NCBI GenBank assembly: GCA_019843655.1 | Contig: JACDQD010000006.1 | Location: forward strand, 14,464,246 to 14,528,245 | Source: Lethocerus indicus | Lineage: Eukaryota > Arthropoda > Insecta > Hemiptera > Belostomatidae | DNA: 64,000 nucleotides | Direction of reading: 5' to 3' | Shown here: one piece after another, positions 38,438 through 52,120 of the stretch | Layout: each line of letters opens with the position of its first letter | How positions within the stretch are numbered: position 1 is the first letter of the stretch | Translations under genes and position numbers: made by a program | Notes under the pieces: generated by a model | Seen by the model: the letters and a program-made list of their open reading frames with translations, nothing else | The model's database searches: none | Told to the model about the DNA's origin: nothing

Positions 38438-39382
38438 AGTCATTACCTGCAGGTGTTCCACAAGGTAGTGTTCTCGGTCCCTCCCTTTATTCTGTATACA
38501 CTGCCGATATCCCTCAACATCCTGATACCTTCCTTGCTGCCTATGCAGACGACAAAGCTGTACTCTCTACAAACTCAGATCCTTACTTAGCATCGCAATC
38601 CCTGCAAAAACACCTCTCCCTCATAGAAAGCTGGTCCAGGAAATGGAGGATTAAGTTCAATTGCCAAAAAAGTCTTCATGTTACTTTTACTTTGAGAAGA
38701 GCAACTTGTCCTCCCGTTTTCCTGAACCGGTCCCAACTTCTTATTGAAAATCAAGTGCGGTACCTGAGACTACTCTTAGACAGAAGATTGACATGGAACC
38801 CACATACAAGACTGAAACGTACAGAAACGAAACGACGCTACAAATTACTACTAAGACTCCTCGACTACAGATCTAAACTATCACTCTCAAACAAATTATT
38901 AATTTACAACTGCGTACTGAAACCTATCTGGGCCTACGGAATCGAACTGTGGGGATCCACCGAGCCGTCTAATTCTTATAGACTACAATCCTTGCAATCC
39001 ATAATCCTTCGAAAAATTACCAACGCCCCACCATATGTCTCTAACAGAATAATCAACAATGACCTAAAAGTCCCATTCGTTCGAGATTTAGCAGCTTCCC
39101 GGTATAAATCCTTCCATTCCACATTATCCCTTCATTCCAATCCCTTAATTCGACAACTTTCCTCGCTTCACCTTCTCGAAAATCCAGTGCGTCGCCTAAA
39201 GCGGAGATGGCCACGCGATTTCCTTACGACCTGAGTAAGGGCAGGAGCGGGAGTACCATCATTGGGTGACTTCTCCTTCGAAAGTTCAGTGAGTGAGTGT
39301 AAAGCTAGAGCAGTGTCACTAGATACAATCTTAAAAAATTGTAGTTGTGACTATACAATAAATGAAAAAAAAGTCATTACCT
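38438..39382 (+). mobile_element. 5'-truncated Jockey-like retrotransposon, YADD kept, TSD
   Basis: AGTCATTACCT occurs at 38438-38448 and 39372-39382 (perfect 11-bp TSD). The inserted body begins inside the reverse transcriptase at AGVPQGSVLGPSLYSVYTADIP and stays open to the stop at 39232-39234 (38446-39234, 262 codons). The catalytic box YADD is at 38542-38553, about 32 residues in. The thumb region follows, with the block NQVRYLRLLLDRRLTWNPHT and IWAYGIELWGS. The end motif is RLKRRWPRDFLTT. A UTR of about 130 bp ends ACAATAAATGAAAAAAAAG. The N-terminal endonuclease, RT fingers and ORF1 are missing, so it cannot act alone. The open frame and exact TSD suggest a fairly recent insertion. The family call rests on the protein motifs; Jockey-like is confident, the exact clade is not. 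Confidence 0.93.
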
Positions 39383-40400
39383 ACTCAGCTGATCAGCTTA
39401 CTTTTCTAAGAAATGTGAACTATCGTCCACAAGAAATAGTCTTAATTTATGTACACCACCAAATGAATACGCACCTGGCCGATGCATAATTCAGGTGGGG
39501 CGGGGAACGCCGTTTTTCCACGATTCGAAGGCCTGCCGTCCCCGCGATAAAAAAAACTCTTCCCTTATCCTTATGAATATTGGAAGGTATATTTACAACT
39601 GGGGGATGTTCAACTGGCGATAACAGCCAGGGTGGAATGGGAACGGCCCTCCGCCGGAAAACATGCGGCACCAATCAGCACGACCGAATCAGAACTTCTC
39701 TGAAGAAGCCATTTAGGCATGAATGCGAAACTGTTTTGTTTAACACGAATAAATTCGATATCCCCCAGCCTCGGACCTATGGTTTTTTTTTAGAAAATCG
39801 TTAGCGTTTATAATATACATGGGCTTATCACTTTTTTCTTATGAACAATTGATAACTGGTTTAAATTTGTTGTAGAGAAATGTAATTTCGTAAACTTAAA
39901 AATAAATGCTTTCGCTTAGTTGAGGAGGATATTCCGATGAGATGTATGCTTATGTTCGACTACTGTTTATTAAATGGAGAGAAAAGGAAAGCAACATTTA
40001 TTTTAATTGCATTTTAAAATTCTACAACTAATGATTTGCCAATTTACAGTTTCGCGTTCAGCAAGAGAATCGGAAACGTTTGATGATCATAACCCTTAAC
40101 CTGTCCAGCGCTAAACAATATAAACAATTCGCATCCCATTCTGTAGTGAAAAAATAATGTTTTCAAAATGGTACATTTAAGGATTTTTAATCTCGAAATT
40201 ATCATTGTTTCAGGTATGTTGCCGATTGACTGCATTGACAAGGACTGAATTGACTGCATCCTCCTCAATGGGAGGATTCAATCAAACCATAAAGGTATTT
40301 CGTTGTGTATTTCTTACCTAGGCACCTAGGCAGGTACCGTTGACACATTACTAAGTTGCATTTGGCATGCGTTCGTGTACAACCGGGTGCAAGGGGTGAT
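39383..40400. other. Noncoding stretch, no gene seen
   Basis: No gene recognised. A small direct duplication, ATTGACTGCAT, occurs at about 40226 and 40250. A 7-bp stem (ATCCTCC with GGAGGAT) follows at 40258-40276. Confidence 0.5.
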
Positions 40401-40401
40401 A

Positions 40402-40470
40402 AGTAGAGAGGGATAGAGAGGGAGAGATGGAGGGAGAGAAAGATAGAGAGAGGGGGAAAGAGAGAGTTTG
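40402..40470. repeat. Purine-rich GA low-complexity tract
   Basis: Nearly all-purine run made of AGAGAGGG and GGAGAG units (AGTAGAGAGGGATAGAGAGG type). It yields the Ser/Leu-rich minus frame 40265-40549, which is therefore not a gene. Confidence 0.85.
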
Positions 40471-43400
40471 AGTGTGAGCTTAGGCGTGTGGCATGTTTAG
40501 TGGAGCCTTGGCCCCAGACAAATCTTCTTGCCACCGGACGGGAAAACACTCCACAATTTACTCCCGGCTTGCTTCAGTCTTCCACTTCTTCTCCCACCGT
40601 TTCAGGGCATAAATTTCACGGCCCGGGTTACACCGCCGGGCCACGTGGAAAGCGAGGATTAAACAAAATCCAGATTTATTTTTAAAAGGATTTACCTTTT
40701 AATGCGAAAACTTGCAGACAGTTTTCCCTTGTCCACTAGAAAGTCTTAAACACTTAATTATATGATTGTAGCAAATAATACCGGTTCAATCTTAAAAAAT
40801 ATTTTGTAGTTCGTAAAACACTTGAGGAGGAAATTATTTATTACACAACTTAATTTTAAATAACACTCGCCAAGTAGAACGCGCTGGAGAGAAGCGTTCA
40901 TATACACTGATGCGAATTCGGAAATAGTTTCCCCACGGCTCCTTACTGCCGAATACGGCACTGGTTAATACAACATTCATTGTTACTGGAGATTTGCCGG
41001 GTAGAGCTAAGGTAAACAGAAGTTGGGAAGGAGCATGAGTGGGCCGGAGGGAGGCCCTGCCACAACTTTATCGAGGAGCCAAGTTCTCTCCACGCCGCCC
41101 CCCCTCAGTATTGGCTGTTGGTTTAAGAATTAGCGCAATTCGCGCAACTCCTTCGATGGCGAAATTTAACCGGCGCACTCCCGTCGATGAGTTTACCCCC
41201 GTCTTACTATCGCCTCCCCCCTCCACCAAAGATGCCCCATTAAGGACAGATAGGACTTGGAATTGAATTACGAGAGACAATTAAATTTCAATTATTCTTA
41301 AGTTCTAAACAGATTACGATTCCCCTATTTGTGGTAAGAAACTTTCGAAGTGAGAATAGCCATTCACCCTTTGTGTGTATACTTAATAAAGTTTAATATT
41401 CCGTGGGATACACATCAGTGCAAGTACTGGCATCGGTGATTCGGTGAATAGAATGCTGATGCTGTCAAAACAGATCGCAAAATTATATTAGTGGATAAGA
41501 TTATAGGACATGAGGTTCGAATATTTATTCAAACTTTTATTTGAATTTAAATTAATTATTTGCATTAGTTATATAAATACACACTGGTATGTTTTGTTTT
41601 GAAATAAAGGTGTTCTTCACCGTAACAAAATCGTTCTTAATTTCTGCATTCAGATTCAGCCGAGTGTGTGTTATTTCGCCGAACCAGCCAACTGTTATAA
41701 GATCCAGCCCCTTCGGTTCGAGCTTAATGAAGCCGAATTGGCTTTTTCCTAACGGAACAACTCGAAACTGGGCCGAGAAAATAAAACAAGGTAGGAGGGC
41801 ACGCCGACCTCTCTGGGGCCGGCCAAACGAGAACTTTCCTAACATCCACGGAAACTGGAAGTTAGTGACCTCCGCATTCTGATTAGACCGGGGAGAGAGA
41901 GAAAAAAGGAAGTGGGCTTAATTTTAAATTTAATCATTAAATCTCTCCCTCACTAGGGCCCTACCTGACTTTGCACCGCTTGAAAAAGGTGTACTGATCA
42001 CCGCATCACTTTACCGACTCAGCGAATGAGTTATTTTTAATAAAAGGACCTAACGGAAGTTTTGATGAGTGCCTGCGTCTGTCTTAATTGAAACTAGTGG
42101 TTAAAATAAAATAGTACTGTGTACAACCACTCGATTAATACAACCGAATATGTTGCGAACCCTCGGGACTAATATTTAGTTTCTTTTATAACAATTGAAA
42201 AGTGATTAGTTCTGAAATGGACTATACATAACTCTTTGAAAGGCTCTGTTCATGCGAGGACGTTTATCTGTACCACACATAAATCCGTCGTGCTAATCGG
42301 ATAGTGTCGAAGATACAGAGTATAGCGGCCGCATTTAAGTTGGTAAATGGGTTGTTGTTTGGCCTCCTAATGAAAGGATAGATGACCGGCCGGGGTCGGT
42401 GTTGGAGGGACGGCCATTAAGCGGTTGACGAATGGTTTCCTCGAGACGCAAAAGCTGGCCGGACTCGGCTACGGCCATGTATCACTCCCTCAAATACAAA
42501 ATATCCCTTATTATTTCCCTCGCCGTTCCACGGCTCATTAATTCCGATGTCGATGGCCATCTCGGAACGGGCAAACCGAAGGGAAGAAGATTGATCCTGT
42601 TATCCAGACGTCAGAAAACAGAGCAATCTGAAATAACATAATAAATGCAATACATTGTTCGTTTGCTCACATTTGCAGCAATCCAATGTATATTGATTTG
42701 AAATTAAGAGATGCAAAGTTGAACAGTGCATGGTTAACTGATGAAGGAAATTAAGGAGAAATTATTCGGTTGACCACATTTTGATTCTTTGTTTTATGTA
42801 AATAGTGAAGAAATACATGTGTGTATAATATAGTTTTAAACGATAATCCGTAGCTGAATCTATGATAAAGTTTATTTAATTTTGCAACTGCATTAATATA
42901 TTACTATTGTTTCAATTATAATATTTGTATTAGGCAAATCGTTCTTATGAAGAATGAAAAGTTTAAAAAGAAAAATGAAAAATTTATTATAACATATATT
43001 AAAAATCCAGTTCTTGTTGTATATAGGAACGGAATTTCCTTTACATCCCCTTTGTATTTAAATTATTCGAGAATTCTTCAATGTCTGTAAAGGGACGCAA
43101 TCATGGAAAAGCGCGTAGGCGTCAGCAACTTAATCCGTGGGTCGGGAATTTACACATGACTTAACTTTGACTGTTATTATCATATTTGATGGTAAAATCA
43201 CAGGAAAATTACTTTCTTAGAAGGTCCAAATTGGAGGAGAAGAGACGCCCCATTAACTCGGCGGAATACCCGCTTGAGGTGTTATTCATATCCGCCCGAC
43301 TCACGAATAATCCCCTCGGAGGGGGCACAATCCACCAAACTACAGCCCCTATCCTTAACCGCTCAACTTGAATATTCATCTGGAGGTGCCATCCATTTTA

Positions 43401-44945
43401 TATTCCATATCATCATCATCATAACCGGTTTATTGTTTGACTCTAAAAATATTTCAATAACAATTATTAAATGAAATTTGATGTAAAAATAAAACTCATT
43501 TTGTTCTTGGGGAAAATTCGAATGTCGTCTCTGTATTATTTGGAAGTATCAAAGGGAACTAATCATCATTCACTAACAGCATGTAACCAATAATCAATCT
43601 ATTTCCAGGTTAGTTCGGATTGATCAATCGAAGAAACTGTGTTTTTAGGCCTGATTTTAATTAGGTGAAAGAGTCATTAAAGTTCAAGCCGGAGTTGGGG
43701 TATGCGCGAACCAGAGCAAAGTTTTCACAAAGCTGACCGTAAGTCAAAGGCCCAATCAGATTCATTTAAATTAAACGAATCAATTTCCAATCGTAAAGAC
43801 AAAATTGATTTTCAGCGCTATTAAGCAAAATTATTTCTTTCCATAAGGGCACTTACAGTTTTTTATCCGAAACAATATTTCTTGAAAAATACAGAATTAT
43901 ATAATGTTACACGTTTTATTAAGTGAGCGCTGTTCTACTTACATCTACATTTACTACACACTACTGTAAAGCAGCACTTAATTAAAGTGCAGGAATTAAT
44001 TGTACCGTCAGAGTGCAGTTGACACGGATTGGTTTCTAATGAATTGGAAAGCGAGGGCTGTCTTATAAATATTCATAGAAAATCTTAAGCAATCCATCAG
44101 AAAATTAGCCGAGTCTAGCTCAACAGCCATTTCAGTTTAAATATTTAGACGGGCAATAAATTCACTACGGAAGCACGCCGTGTGGCAATAAAGAACGCGG
44201 GAAGCACGACTGTTTCAATTTTACGAAAATCAACATTGCTGTCTGAAGGCGGCCAGCGGTAATAATTATTGCAAAGGCGCATCTAAATGCAGTGCATATT
44301 TTCTTCATCCTTCATGCTTTCTTCCTCACATTCATAGGAAATAATTACTGTATTCATAGGCGCTGAAGATTTATGAGGATCTGGCTTAATTGCCTTATAT
44401 TATTGTATTCATCTTGCAAAAAGTAATGACAAAGGGGGTTCCTTCAACCTTGTTTCTTAATCCCTCAATAATTAAGGAATTAAACAGGTGTATATATTGT
44501 GAACATATTTTTATTATACTTCTGTGCACAGCTGTAACAGTTAAGTTATACATATATTATTTGATTATTTATAAGCACCCTTTGAATTCCGTTATGGGTT
44601 TAAGCGAGTGTTAACGGCAGAAAATATTCCGCCAACGTTTCTCGTAAATTGGCCTCTAGGATTGAAATATCTGACTGAAATGCCGGAAATTCTTGAAATA
44701 TTGAGCTCAAGGACTGACGAAATTGTAACGGTTAATCGCAAAACGTGTTTGCACGGTAGAAATGCTCCAATTAAAGCGGCAACACCAGTTGGGTATTTTC
44801 TAGCAAATATTTAAAGTCCTGGCACGGAAGATAAGCGCCAATTTGTTATATAGGCTTCAAGGCATTTGTTACCGTTGAAACGAGTACCTTTGAATGGGAA
44901 AGGAAAGAATACAAGTGATGTTTTGTATTTCAGAGAAACCAGAAG
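40471..44945. other. Noncoding stretch, no gene seen
   Basis: GC-richer patches at 41030-41240, 41690-41850 and 42350-42480 separated by AT-rich DNA. Frames (for example 41589-41882 plus, 41552-41845 minus) overlap on both strands and have no domain. No known repeat was recognised. Confidence 0.5.
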
Positions 44946-45422
44946 ATAAGTAATTCGTAAATGGTAATTATTTATTATCATCCTAATTAATTTCCGTTTT
45001 ATTAAGATAAATGAATTGAATTATATAATGTTCTTCAGATATTTACGGGCCGCTCCAAAACAATTCCAATTTGCAATTGTCTATTTTTTTAAAAATAAAG
45101 TACTTATGCTCGCTTAACGATAACCGTACCAGTTTTTCAATAAAGTGTTGTTGCGCGGCCATCTTTTAAGCAGGACCCTCTACGGGGTCGGTGAAGGATC
45201 ACCTCAGCTCAGGAGAGATGAGTAATGTGAGAAGTGTTTTAGTGTTATATTAAGGAATATAATTGTTCTGTTTGTATTCAGTGGGTTCGCTAGACCATAC
45301 CTACGCCAGTGTACCTCGGTTACCCCCTCGGGGAGCCTTAAAAGGGCGGGGAACCCCTGGAGGGATAATATTCTGAACCCCGAATGGAATACATCGTGGC
45401 AAATAAATAAATAAGTAATTCG
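44946..45422 (+). mobile_element. Candidate retroposon with AAATA tail and 12-bp TSD
   Basis: ATAAGTAATTCG is repeated exactly at 44946-44957 and 45411-45422. The enclosed sequence ends GAATACATCGTGGC and then (AAAT)n-type units, as in LINE or SINE 3' tails. The 3' half (about 45150-45395) is GC-richer with the self-complementary passage ACCCCCTCGGGGAGCC and GCGGGGAACCCC. The 5' half is AT-rich and unremarkable, so the true 5' end could lie within the block. There is no ORF with a known domain and no second copy in the window. The family is unknown. Confidence 0.45.
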
Positions 45423-48400
45423 GTGAGAGATACTGTATAATCTTCCTTAGCTTCATTGCATTTCAATTCAACGAAACATTAAAATGATACACTCCAAACA
45501 TCGACTCCGAAAATAACAGTATTTACGTAATATAAGGTGCTGGCCGTAAAGATCGTACCGAAAGGCCGTTTCATCTTACTGGGGTCTTATTTCGGTATAT
45601 TGTTACTACCATATGGGGACGAGATATTATGATTTATATAATATTGAAGCAAAAACCTACTCAAAGTCGTACCGGATATACGAGCAGAATATCCAAGATC
45701 TTTATATGTGGGGAGGGCGCAATGCTTTCAGGGAAATAGGAATTTCAGGTTCACTGACTTCGTGAAAGTTCCACTCAGATTGCATTCTTTCTGGAGAATT
45801 CCACAATAATTGAAGGAATTTTTAACTCTATATATTTTTCTTTATACATTCTTATTGCGAATTGAAAACTTTAATTGACTCCATATATATTATGATATAC
45901 TATAATAAAACTAAAATAATAGAGGACCAACCAGACACATTAACATCTGATGATGACGTCAGTGCCACAAATAATAATATTAGAGAATTATTTAATATAT
46001 CATTAAATATTACTCAGTGTGTTTATAAATGTAAATATTATTCTGTAGATTGCTCTGTATGGATGAATGGACATGTACATTTTCATGCACTTTGAGAGTT
46101 ATTTGTCCTTTCCTTTATTCCATTTCTTATGTACCTCATCATGAAGTGGGTCACAACTGATTGTCGTAATCCTCCATTCTGTAATGTGAAAAAAAATGAT
46201 TTTTCAATAATTACAGTTAAAAGTACATAAAGCGATAAAGGTATGACCGATTACTTAGTGTCGGGCGGCTGTGGAATCTTGGGAGAAATTCGAGTTTTAC
46301 ATAGATATTATTTGTCCGCCCGACAAACGTCTCGCCATTAACATGAAATGGATAACGTAAGACTTAATTTTTTTCGGTTCTGCGGCGGACAGATGGTCGG
46401 CCGGGACGATTAATAAAAATGTTTCCCATTTTTCCGAGCGGACTTCCCCTTCATCAGTCATTGTAATAAATGATACCTGGTCGCACCGCCCTCTCCCCCC
46501 CCCGTCCCACTCTGACTCCGCAACCCTCGGCGAGAATCTTTTATTCATATTTATATAACCGACGTTAGGAAACGATCATATTACAAGTTATTGATCGATT
46601 GGTCGACTTTGTGGACAGGGGGCCAATAATCTAAGTCGCCCTCCTGGGGAAGTGCTAAACCCAATGCACATGTGTTTATTCGTTTTCTAATAGTATTGAT
46701 TATAACAGTTCAAGAGACTCGACTTTCCGATTTATAGCCCTTACAAATAATAAATCGAATAAGATAGCACTGTAACATTGTGATTAATAAACTTCTAACT
46801 TCAGTTTATCTGAAATATAGAGTAGATTTTTTACGTAATTTCTCAATGTTGTTTCTGTTTTTCGGGTCAATGTGGACATATTTATCCTCAGACTGTTTTC
46901 TCAGATATATTAAGAGTATTTATAAATTCTATAAAATATTAAATCACAATTTATGCAATGGCAAACCTAAGTACTACCTTTTCTAGGTAGACTTTCCAGG
47001 TTGAGGTTCTTACATAAAATTAAAGGTTTAATTTAATTCTAGAATACGATTTCGCTAATTAAATAAATTATAATAATTTTTAACAAAATTGTGTGACTAT
47101 TATGTTGTCGGGCAACTGACAGTGAATGACAAGTTTATTACAGCTAATAAAATGGTTTTCCGATTAATTCCCCTATTTCAATTGTGTTACAATCCATCAA
47201 TGAAGCGTTGGAAATACAATTCTGCCTTTTAGTACCGTTTTCTCTCCTGTATAATTGTCCCTGCGGTTAATATAATTCTCTACGTACTCGTGGACCACGT
47301 GACTCTAGGGCGTCAGCGTATCTGTGCGTTTGTGTTTGTGAGACTGGGCGGAATTAAATTATTGTCCCGGGCAAATGGGTCTCCAATTAAATGGGTCCCT
47401 ACTCCCCCACAGGGGGTTAAATTCGAATGAACAAGTGTGTACGTTATGAGTCGGTGGAAATGCAGGTAGTTCAGGGTTTGGTATACAGCACTACCCCCAA
47501 ACCTAATTCACTGGAATTAGGGCTCAAATAAAATACCTGTACCATTACACATGTATTAATAATAGCGCACAAAATGTGTTGTACTAACTAATTCAAATTT
47601 ACGTATATAATAATAATTATCATTCGTTGAAGAATGAATGAAGCGATGTAATAAGCTCATAATTAAACTCAATATTAAGTAATTGAGAAGAAGCGGAATG
47701 AAGAGGTACATAACATCATGAAGTACATTAAGAGGCCAACGACTCACACAGTTTGAAATGCCTCCAAACACTAATACATGTCATAAATGCACAAGTTTCC
47801 CTATTGAAATTTGTTTTGGGGATTTCCTACGAGAAAGGCCAAATATTTGGATTGATAAGATGTCAATATTATTCATGTTGCAATATTTAAATATAACATT
47901 AGTGCATTCTTTGCGCAGTACTATATATTTGCAGTAAGCCTAGGCTTTAGTCTGCAGTCCAGTGTATTTCGGTCGCGGGTGAAAATTGAAACCGATAATT
48001 TCCCGCGCTCGATTCCGCTGTAGGAAATTGGGTGGAGATGGTTCCGATTCGAACACACAGGCCCCGCTCTTAGGCGAAACCAAGGCCGGCTTTGGGAGTG
48101 GGAGTGTGATTTCTAGAAAAGAGAATGTGGAAACGGGAGCGGATTGAAGGGAGATGGCGTTCGAAGATGAACGGACGGAGCGAGAGGTCGTGGGAGGGAG
48201 GGAGTGATTTAGAAGAGGAGAGGGATAATTTCTCCTGACTGAGCTTTTTACTTGAAGTAACTGCTTTCAGAGAGTGTAGCCCTGTCACGTAGCTAGTGGC
48301 CCCCCAGCCGGTGGAGAGGCCACGCTTACTATGGGAATACCCATTTTATAACTACCCTCCTGTGGGCCACAATCTCACTCCAGGGACCATCCTATACCAC

Positions 48401-48830
48401 CTTGATACACTTATATTACCACAAACTTATATTTACTATATAATGCATACTAGATTCATTGCTTCGGATTCGATATCTCTAAAATAAATAAGATACCATG
48501 ATCACATGATTACATGTTTTTAATTTTTCTTGGCCAATGGATGGGAAGGCGATACAGAAAATGTAAAGTTTTACAGGCTTTGTTAATAATAGTTTACGAA
48601 TTAAATACTTAATAACTAAATAAGAGGTTAAATAATTATTACCGGTTGATATTCGACGATCTTATATCTTTGACTGTCTGCTATTTACTCAAGATTATTT
48701 CACATAAGAACATGCATTTCAATTATATTGTATTAACTGGGATAAGTATAAAAAAATGTTAAATTTGAGTGACTTGGATCAATGAGGACAACATTTACTT
48801 GATTTTGATAGAAACTATTGACAACAACTA
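45423..48830. other. Noncoding stretch, no gene seen
   Basis: AT-rich with GC-richer patches near 46370-46530 and 48000-48110. Short frames (45862-46095 plus, 46297-46548 minus, 47556-47771 minus) have no recognisable domain. Confidence 0.5.
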
Positions 48831-48922
48831 CACTGTGATGGTTGTAGTGTATTCAGTTTAAGCCGCACTTAATACTAGCCCGCAACAAAGATCTGTCTTA
48901 CATTTTAGTATTAGCGCCTTTT
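48831..48922 (-). repeat. Hairpin element, copy 6: centre only
   Basis: The strand shown matches the reverse complement of the family centre (GTAGTGTATTCAGTTTAA, ACTAGCCCGCAACAAAG, TCTTACATTTTAGTATTAGC). About 30 bases of centre are deleted after CAGTTTAA. Both arms and the tail are absent, so this is a remnant without visible TSD. Confidence 0.8.
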
Positions 48923-50700
48923 AAGGCTGGAGATGGATTGATCACGATATTCTATGAAAATTATGATGATTTCATTATTTACTAAAGTATGTATTAGGTA
49001 ATAAATAGTAGTTTAATGAAATATTAAGGAAATGATATTTGAATTTCCAAGTACGTAATCCTCACTCTGTATGATTTAAGCAGCTTTCAATTGAATGCTT
49101 CATTTTGCCCTCCATAACAAGAAAACACATGTTAGTTTACTCTTCATAACATTAATGATGTGAACAAAAGTAAAGTCCTAAGCTCTCCATCCTTTCAGAA
49201 TTTCGTTGATAAGTGATCAATGAGTGTTCACACAAGTTTTCAAGGCTTTAGATTTTGTAAGTATTCGATATGTAATTTGATTCCGCGTAGACACGGAACT
49301 ATGAATCAAAAACATGTTACACATACTAATAAATAGTGCAGAGTGTAAAAATTTTACTGTGGATGAAAGTCTTGTTCATTCAAATTGGACACAGAGTGAT
49401 CCACTATTGCAATAAGCTTAATGCTACATAAATATAATTTGGGCACTTATAAGCTACAATAAAGTTTAAGCACCTTCCTGGAGGGATTAAACGCTTCTTA
49501 AGTTCAAAATCCATGTTACACAGGCCTTACGCTAATTAGCACCTCAGTTAAGTCTCGGCTTACGCAGTTTATCAATCCATTAAAGCATGCCTCCCAGGAC
49601 GATTTTCATAGCGCTCTTCGAAAACTTACGCCCGAACTTCGAAGTTCGATTATTCCGCATTACCTCCGTATTTCTCCTTCGGCGTTAATTAATATGCACT
49701 TTACGGTCAGTAGTTGTATTCAACACTTCACAGTTAGATTTAGTTAGGTTTTCTTACTATGAAATTTTCTACGTACCTAAGTTATGGAGCATAGATACCT
49801 CGAAATATAATAGAAAACTAAGTGATGTGATTGGGAAAAAATATATATGAAAACCTCAGGGCTTAATTCTACATTCTGAGTTTCAGTACAATTAACTATT
49901 GAGGTCAATTTAGAAATGATTCCCCCGCCCCAACACTTGGTTTATGACAAGTATACCTTTGGCTGTAAGAAAGGTTGGGGCAGCGAATTACGGTGGTTGT
50001 TGAGCGAGGGAACAAAAGCGAATATTGTAACATTAAATTTAATTGTGCCGCTAGGCGGGCTGGGTGCATACACACAGGGGGTGGTTCGGCCCCACGCCCC
50101 TATTCCCCATACCGCCCACCCGAAACCCGCATATTCCTGGGCCCTCTTCTTTTAATAAAGGCCCCATTCCTTTTTACGCTTATGCACACATGTATGGCCC
50201 CATTTTTAGACTCGGCACCACTCCAATATCCCGGACCGCTTATAACGGAAATACATTTTAATTTAGAACCTTCATATAGTTTTAAAGGCGGTCCAGTAAT
50301 ATTTGAAAACTCTTTATTAATACAATGTTTAATATTTAATACCTCGAGGTTTTGTTCAGGAAATGTGGCTTAGCCTAAAGCGGAAAACTTTGTCTTGCCT
50401 CTTTGCAGTTTCTGGCTGCATCGCTGACTCAGCATTAGCGTGTTTGATTTCTTCTTATGATGGCCCGAATTTCTTTCAGAATAAGTTGACACTTTTCCGA
50501 TGTCTCAAATTATATTTGGGAGCAATTTGAAGGCACCCAAAATATTTTTGTTATGCTAACATATGAATTATTGGTAGATATCAGTGGTAGAGACCATCCT
50601 ACCATGGCAACGTGAATAATGGCTGTGTTGTGAGCTTCAAAAACATTTACCTTTCACTGCTGTACTCCGTTACCGTTAAGTGAAGAGAAGGAGTAACTGT
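48923..50700. other. Noncoding stretch, no gene seen
   Basis: AT-rich; a GC-richer patch at 49990-50150 carries overlapping frames (49916-50155, 49975-50373) without domains. Confidence 0.5.
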
Positions 50701-50702
50701 CA

Positions 50703-50715
50703 CCCCCCCCCCCCC
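50703..50715. repeat. Poly-C run
   Basis: Thirteen consecutive C residues after GTCA. It is prone to sequencing error and slippage. Confidence 0.9.
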
Positions 50716-52115
50716 GATTAGCAATAATTATAATCTCGAGGAGGAGTGGGGCGGAGGATAATGAAAAATCTGAAAAGCTCATCCGAACTTTTTCTACTTC
50801 CGTCGTCCGTCCTTTTCAATTAAAACTTCTTTCTTATTTCTTTTTTCTTTCCAGCGGGCTCCAACCCCCTTTTTAAATCATTCTCGGCAATTGAAAGGAG
50901 AGCGGGCGGCGTTATAAAGATTGGCGGATAATCCCCGATATCTCTTGTTCCCAATAGTGATGGAAAGGGGGTGGGAGGGGATGGGATCTGCAAGAAATCT
51001 AAGGTGAAAATAAAATCCTTCGCGAGTTGTTTTCTCGCCGCTTTAGCATCCTATTACGCTGAGATAAGCCCGCAGGCTCGATCTCCTCCTTCCCATCTTC
51101 ACCTCGGTACAACGTCTTAGAAACTGGAAGAAGTAAAAATATATAAACGCGTGAAGAATGCTGATAAAAAAGGCCAATGTATCTTATTAGCGGAGTCGGT
51201 GAGGGTCTTAAATAGAAGTTTAAATATTTGATAATAGCTTATCGAAACAGCTAATAGCCCAAACTATTATATGGACACAAACTAAGTAAGTGCACTTATG
51301 TAGTGCACATCTCTCATTTAATGACAGTACGCCACTAATAGCTGATGTTATTTCATTAAATAGTTGAGATTGTTTAGGTCTCAAAAATACAGTAAATTAT
51401 TACCTATTTAATGTGCCGGTAATCTTTCATAACTCCTTCTCACGTGACTTCGGGATAATTTTAATTTTGAAGGAATACGGTTGCGGATTATTGGTAAAAG
51501 GGGATGAAAAACTCTAAGGGAGTTCGGTTGGGAGTTGTGAAGGGTAGTGAAGTTTGCTTGCCAATTAGGCCCGGGGGTTGGGAAGCCGGCGGTTGGGGCT
51601 GGGCGGTAGTTGGCTCACGTAGGGGGAGCAAAACCCTCTCAACCGCGGCCCCAAATAACGATGGCCCCTCAGGACCGGTCCACCGACCGATAATTATTCA
51701 CGCCCCGGCAATATTAGTCGAGGGCCCTAGCCGAAAACAAAAAGTTTTTCTTCGGCCATCCAACGTCGAATGGTGAGAAGCACAACCGGCAGAATAATTC
51801 ACTGCCAAAAGCAAGCACTGATACTAAGCACGCTCACATCTACATACGCTTACTCGGTATTGTTTGATTCTCTAAATCTATTCAATATTTAATTGTTCGC
51901 CGCGTATCGTATGCTCTTGATTACAAACTATAATTCTCAGACACCGATAATTGTCAGAATAGTGATTTAAAATCCTCGTGGACAAATAAAGTAGAAAACA
52001 TCTCAATATAACATACTTCCTCTAAATACGTTAATCGAATCCAGAATTAAATAATTTGCCCTCCTGTTCTATTTAACAGTACTCCTATCTCTTCACCCAA
52101 TAGCAGGCTCGCTGC
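50716..52115. other. Noncoding stretch, no gene seen
   Basis: GC-richer stripes at 50860-51110 and 51530-51770; the 90-codon frame 51504-51776 has no recognisable domain. The rest is AT-rich. Confidence 0.5.
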
Positions 52116-52120
52116 CTTCG

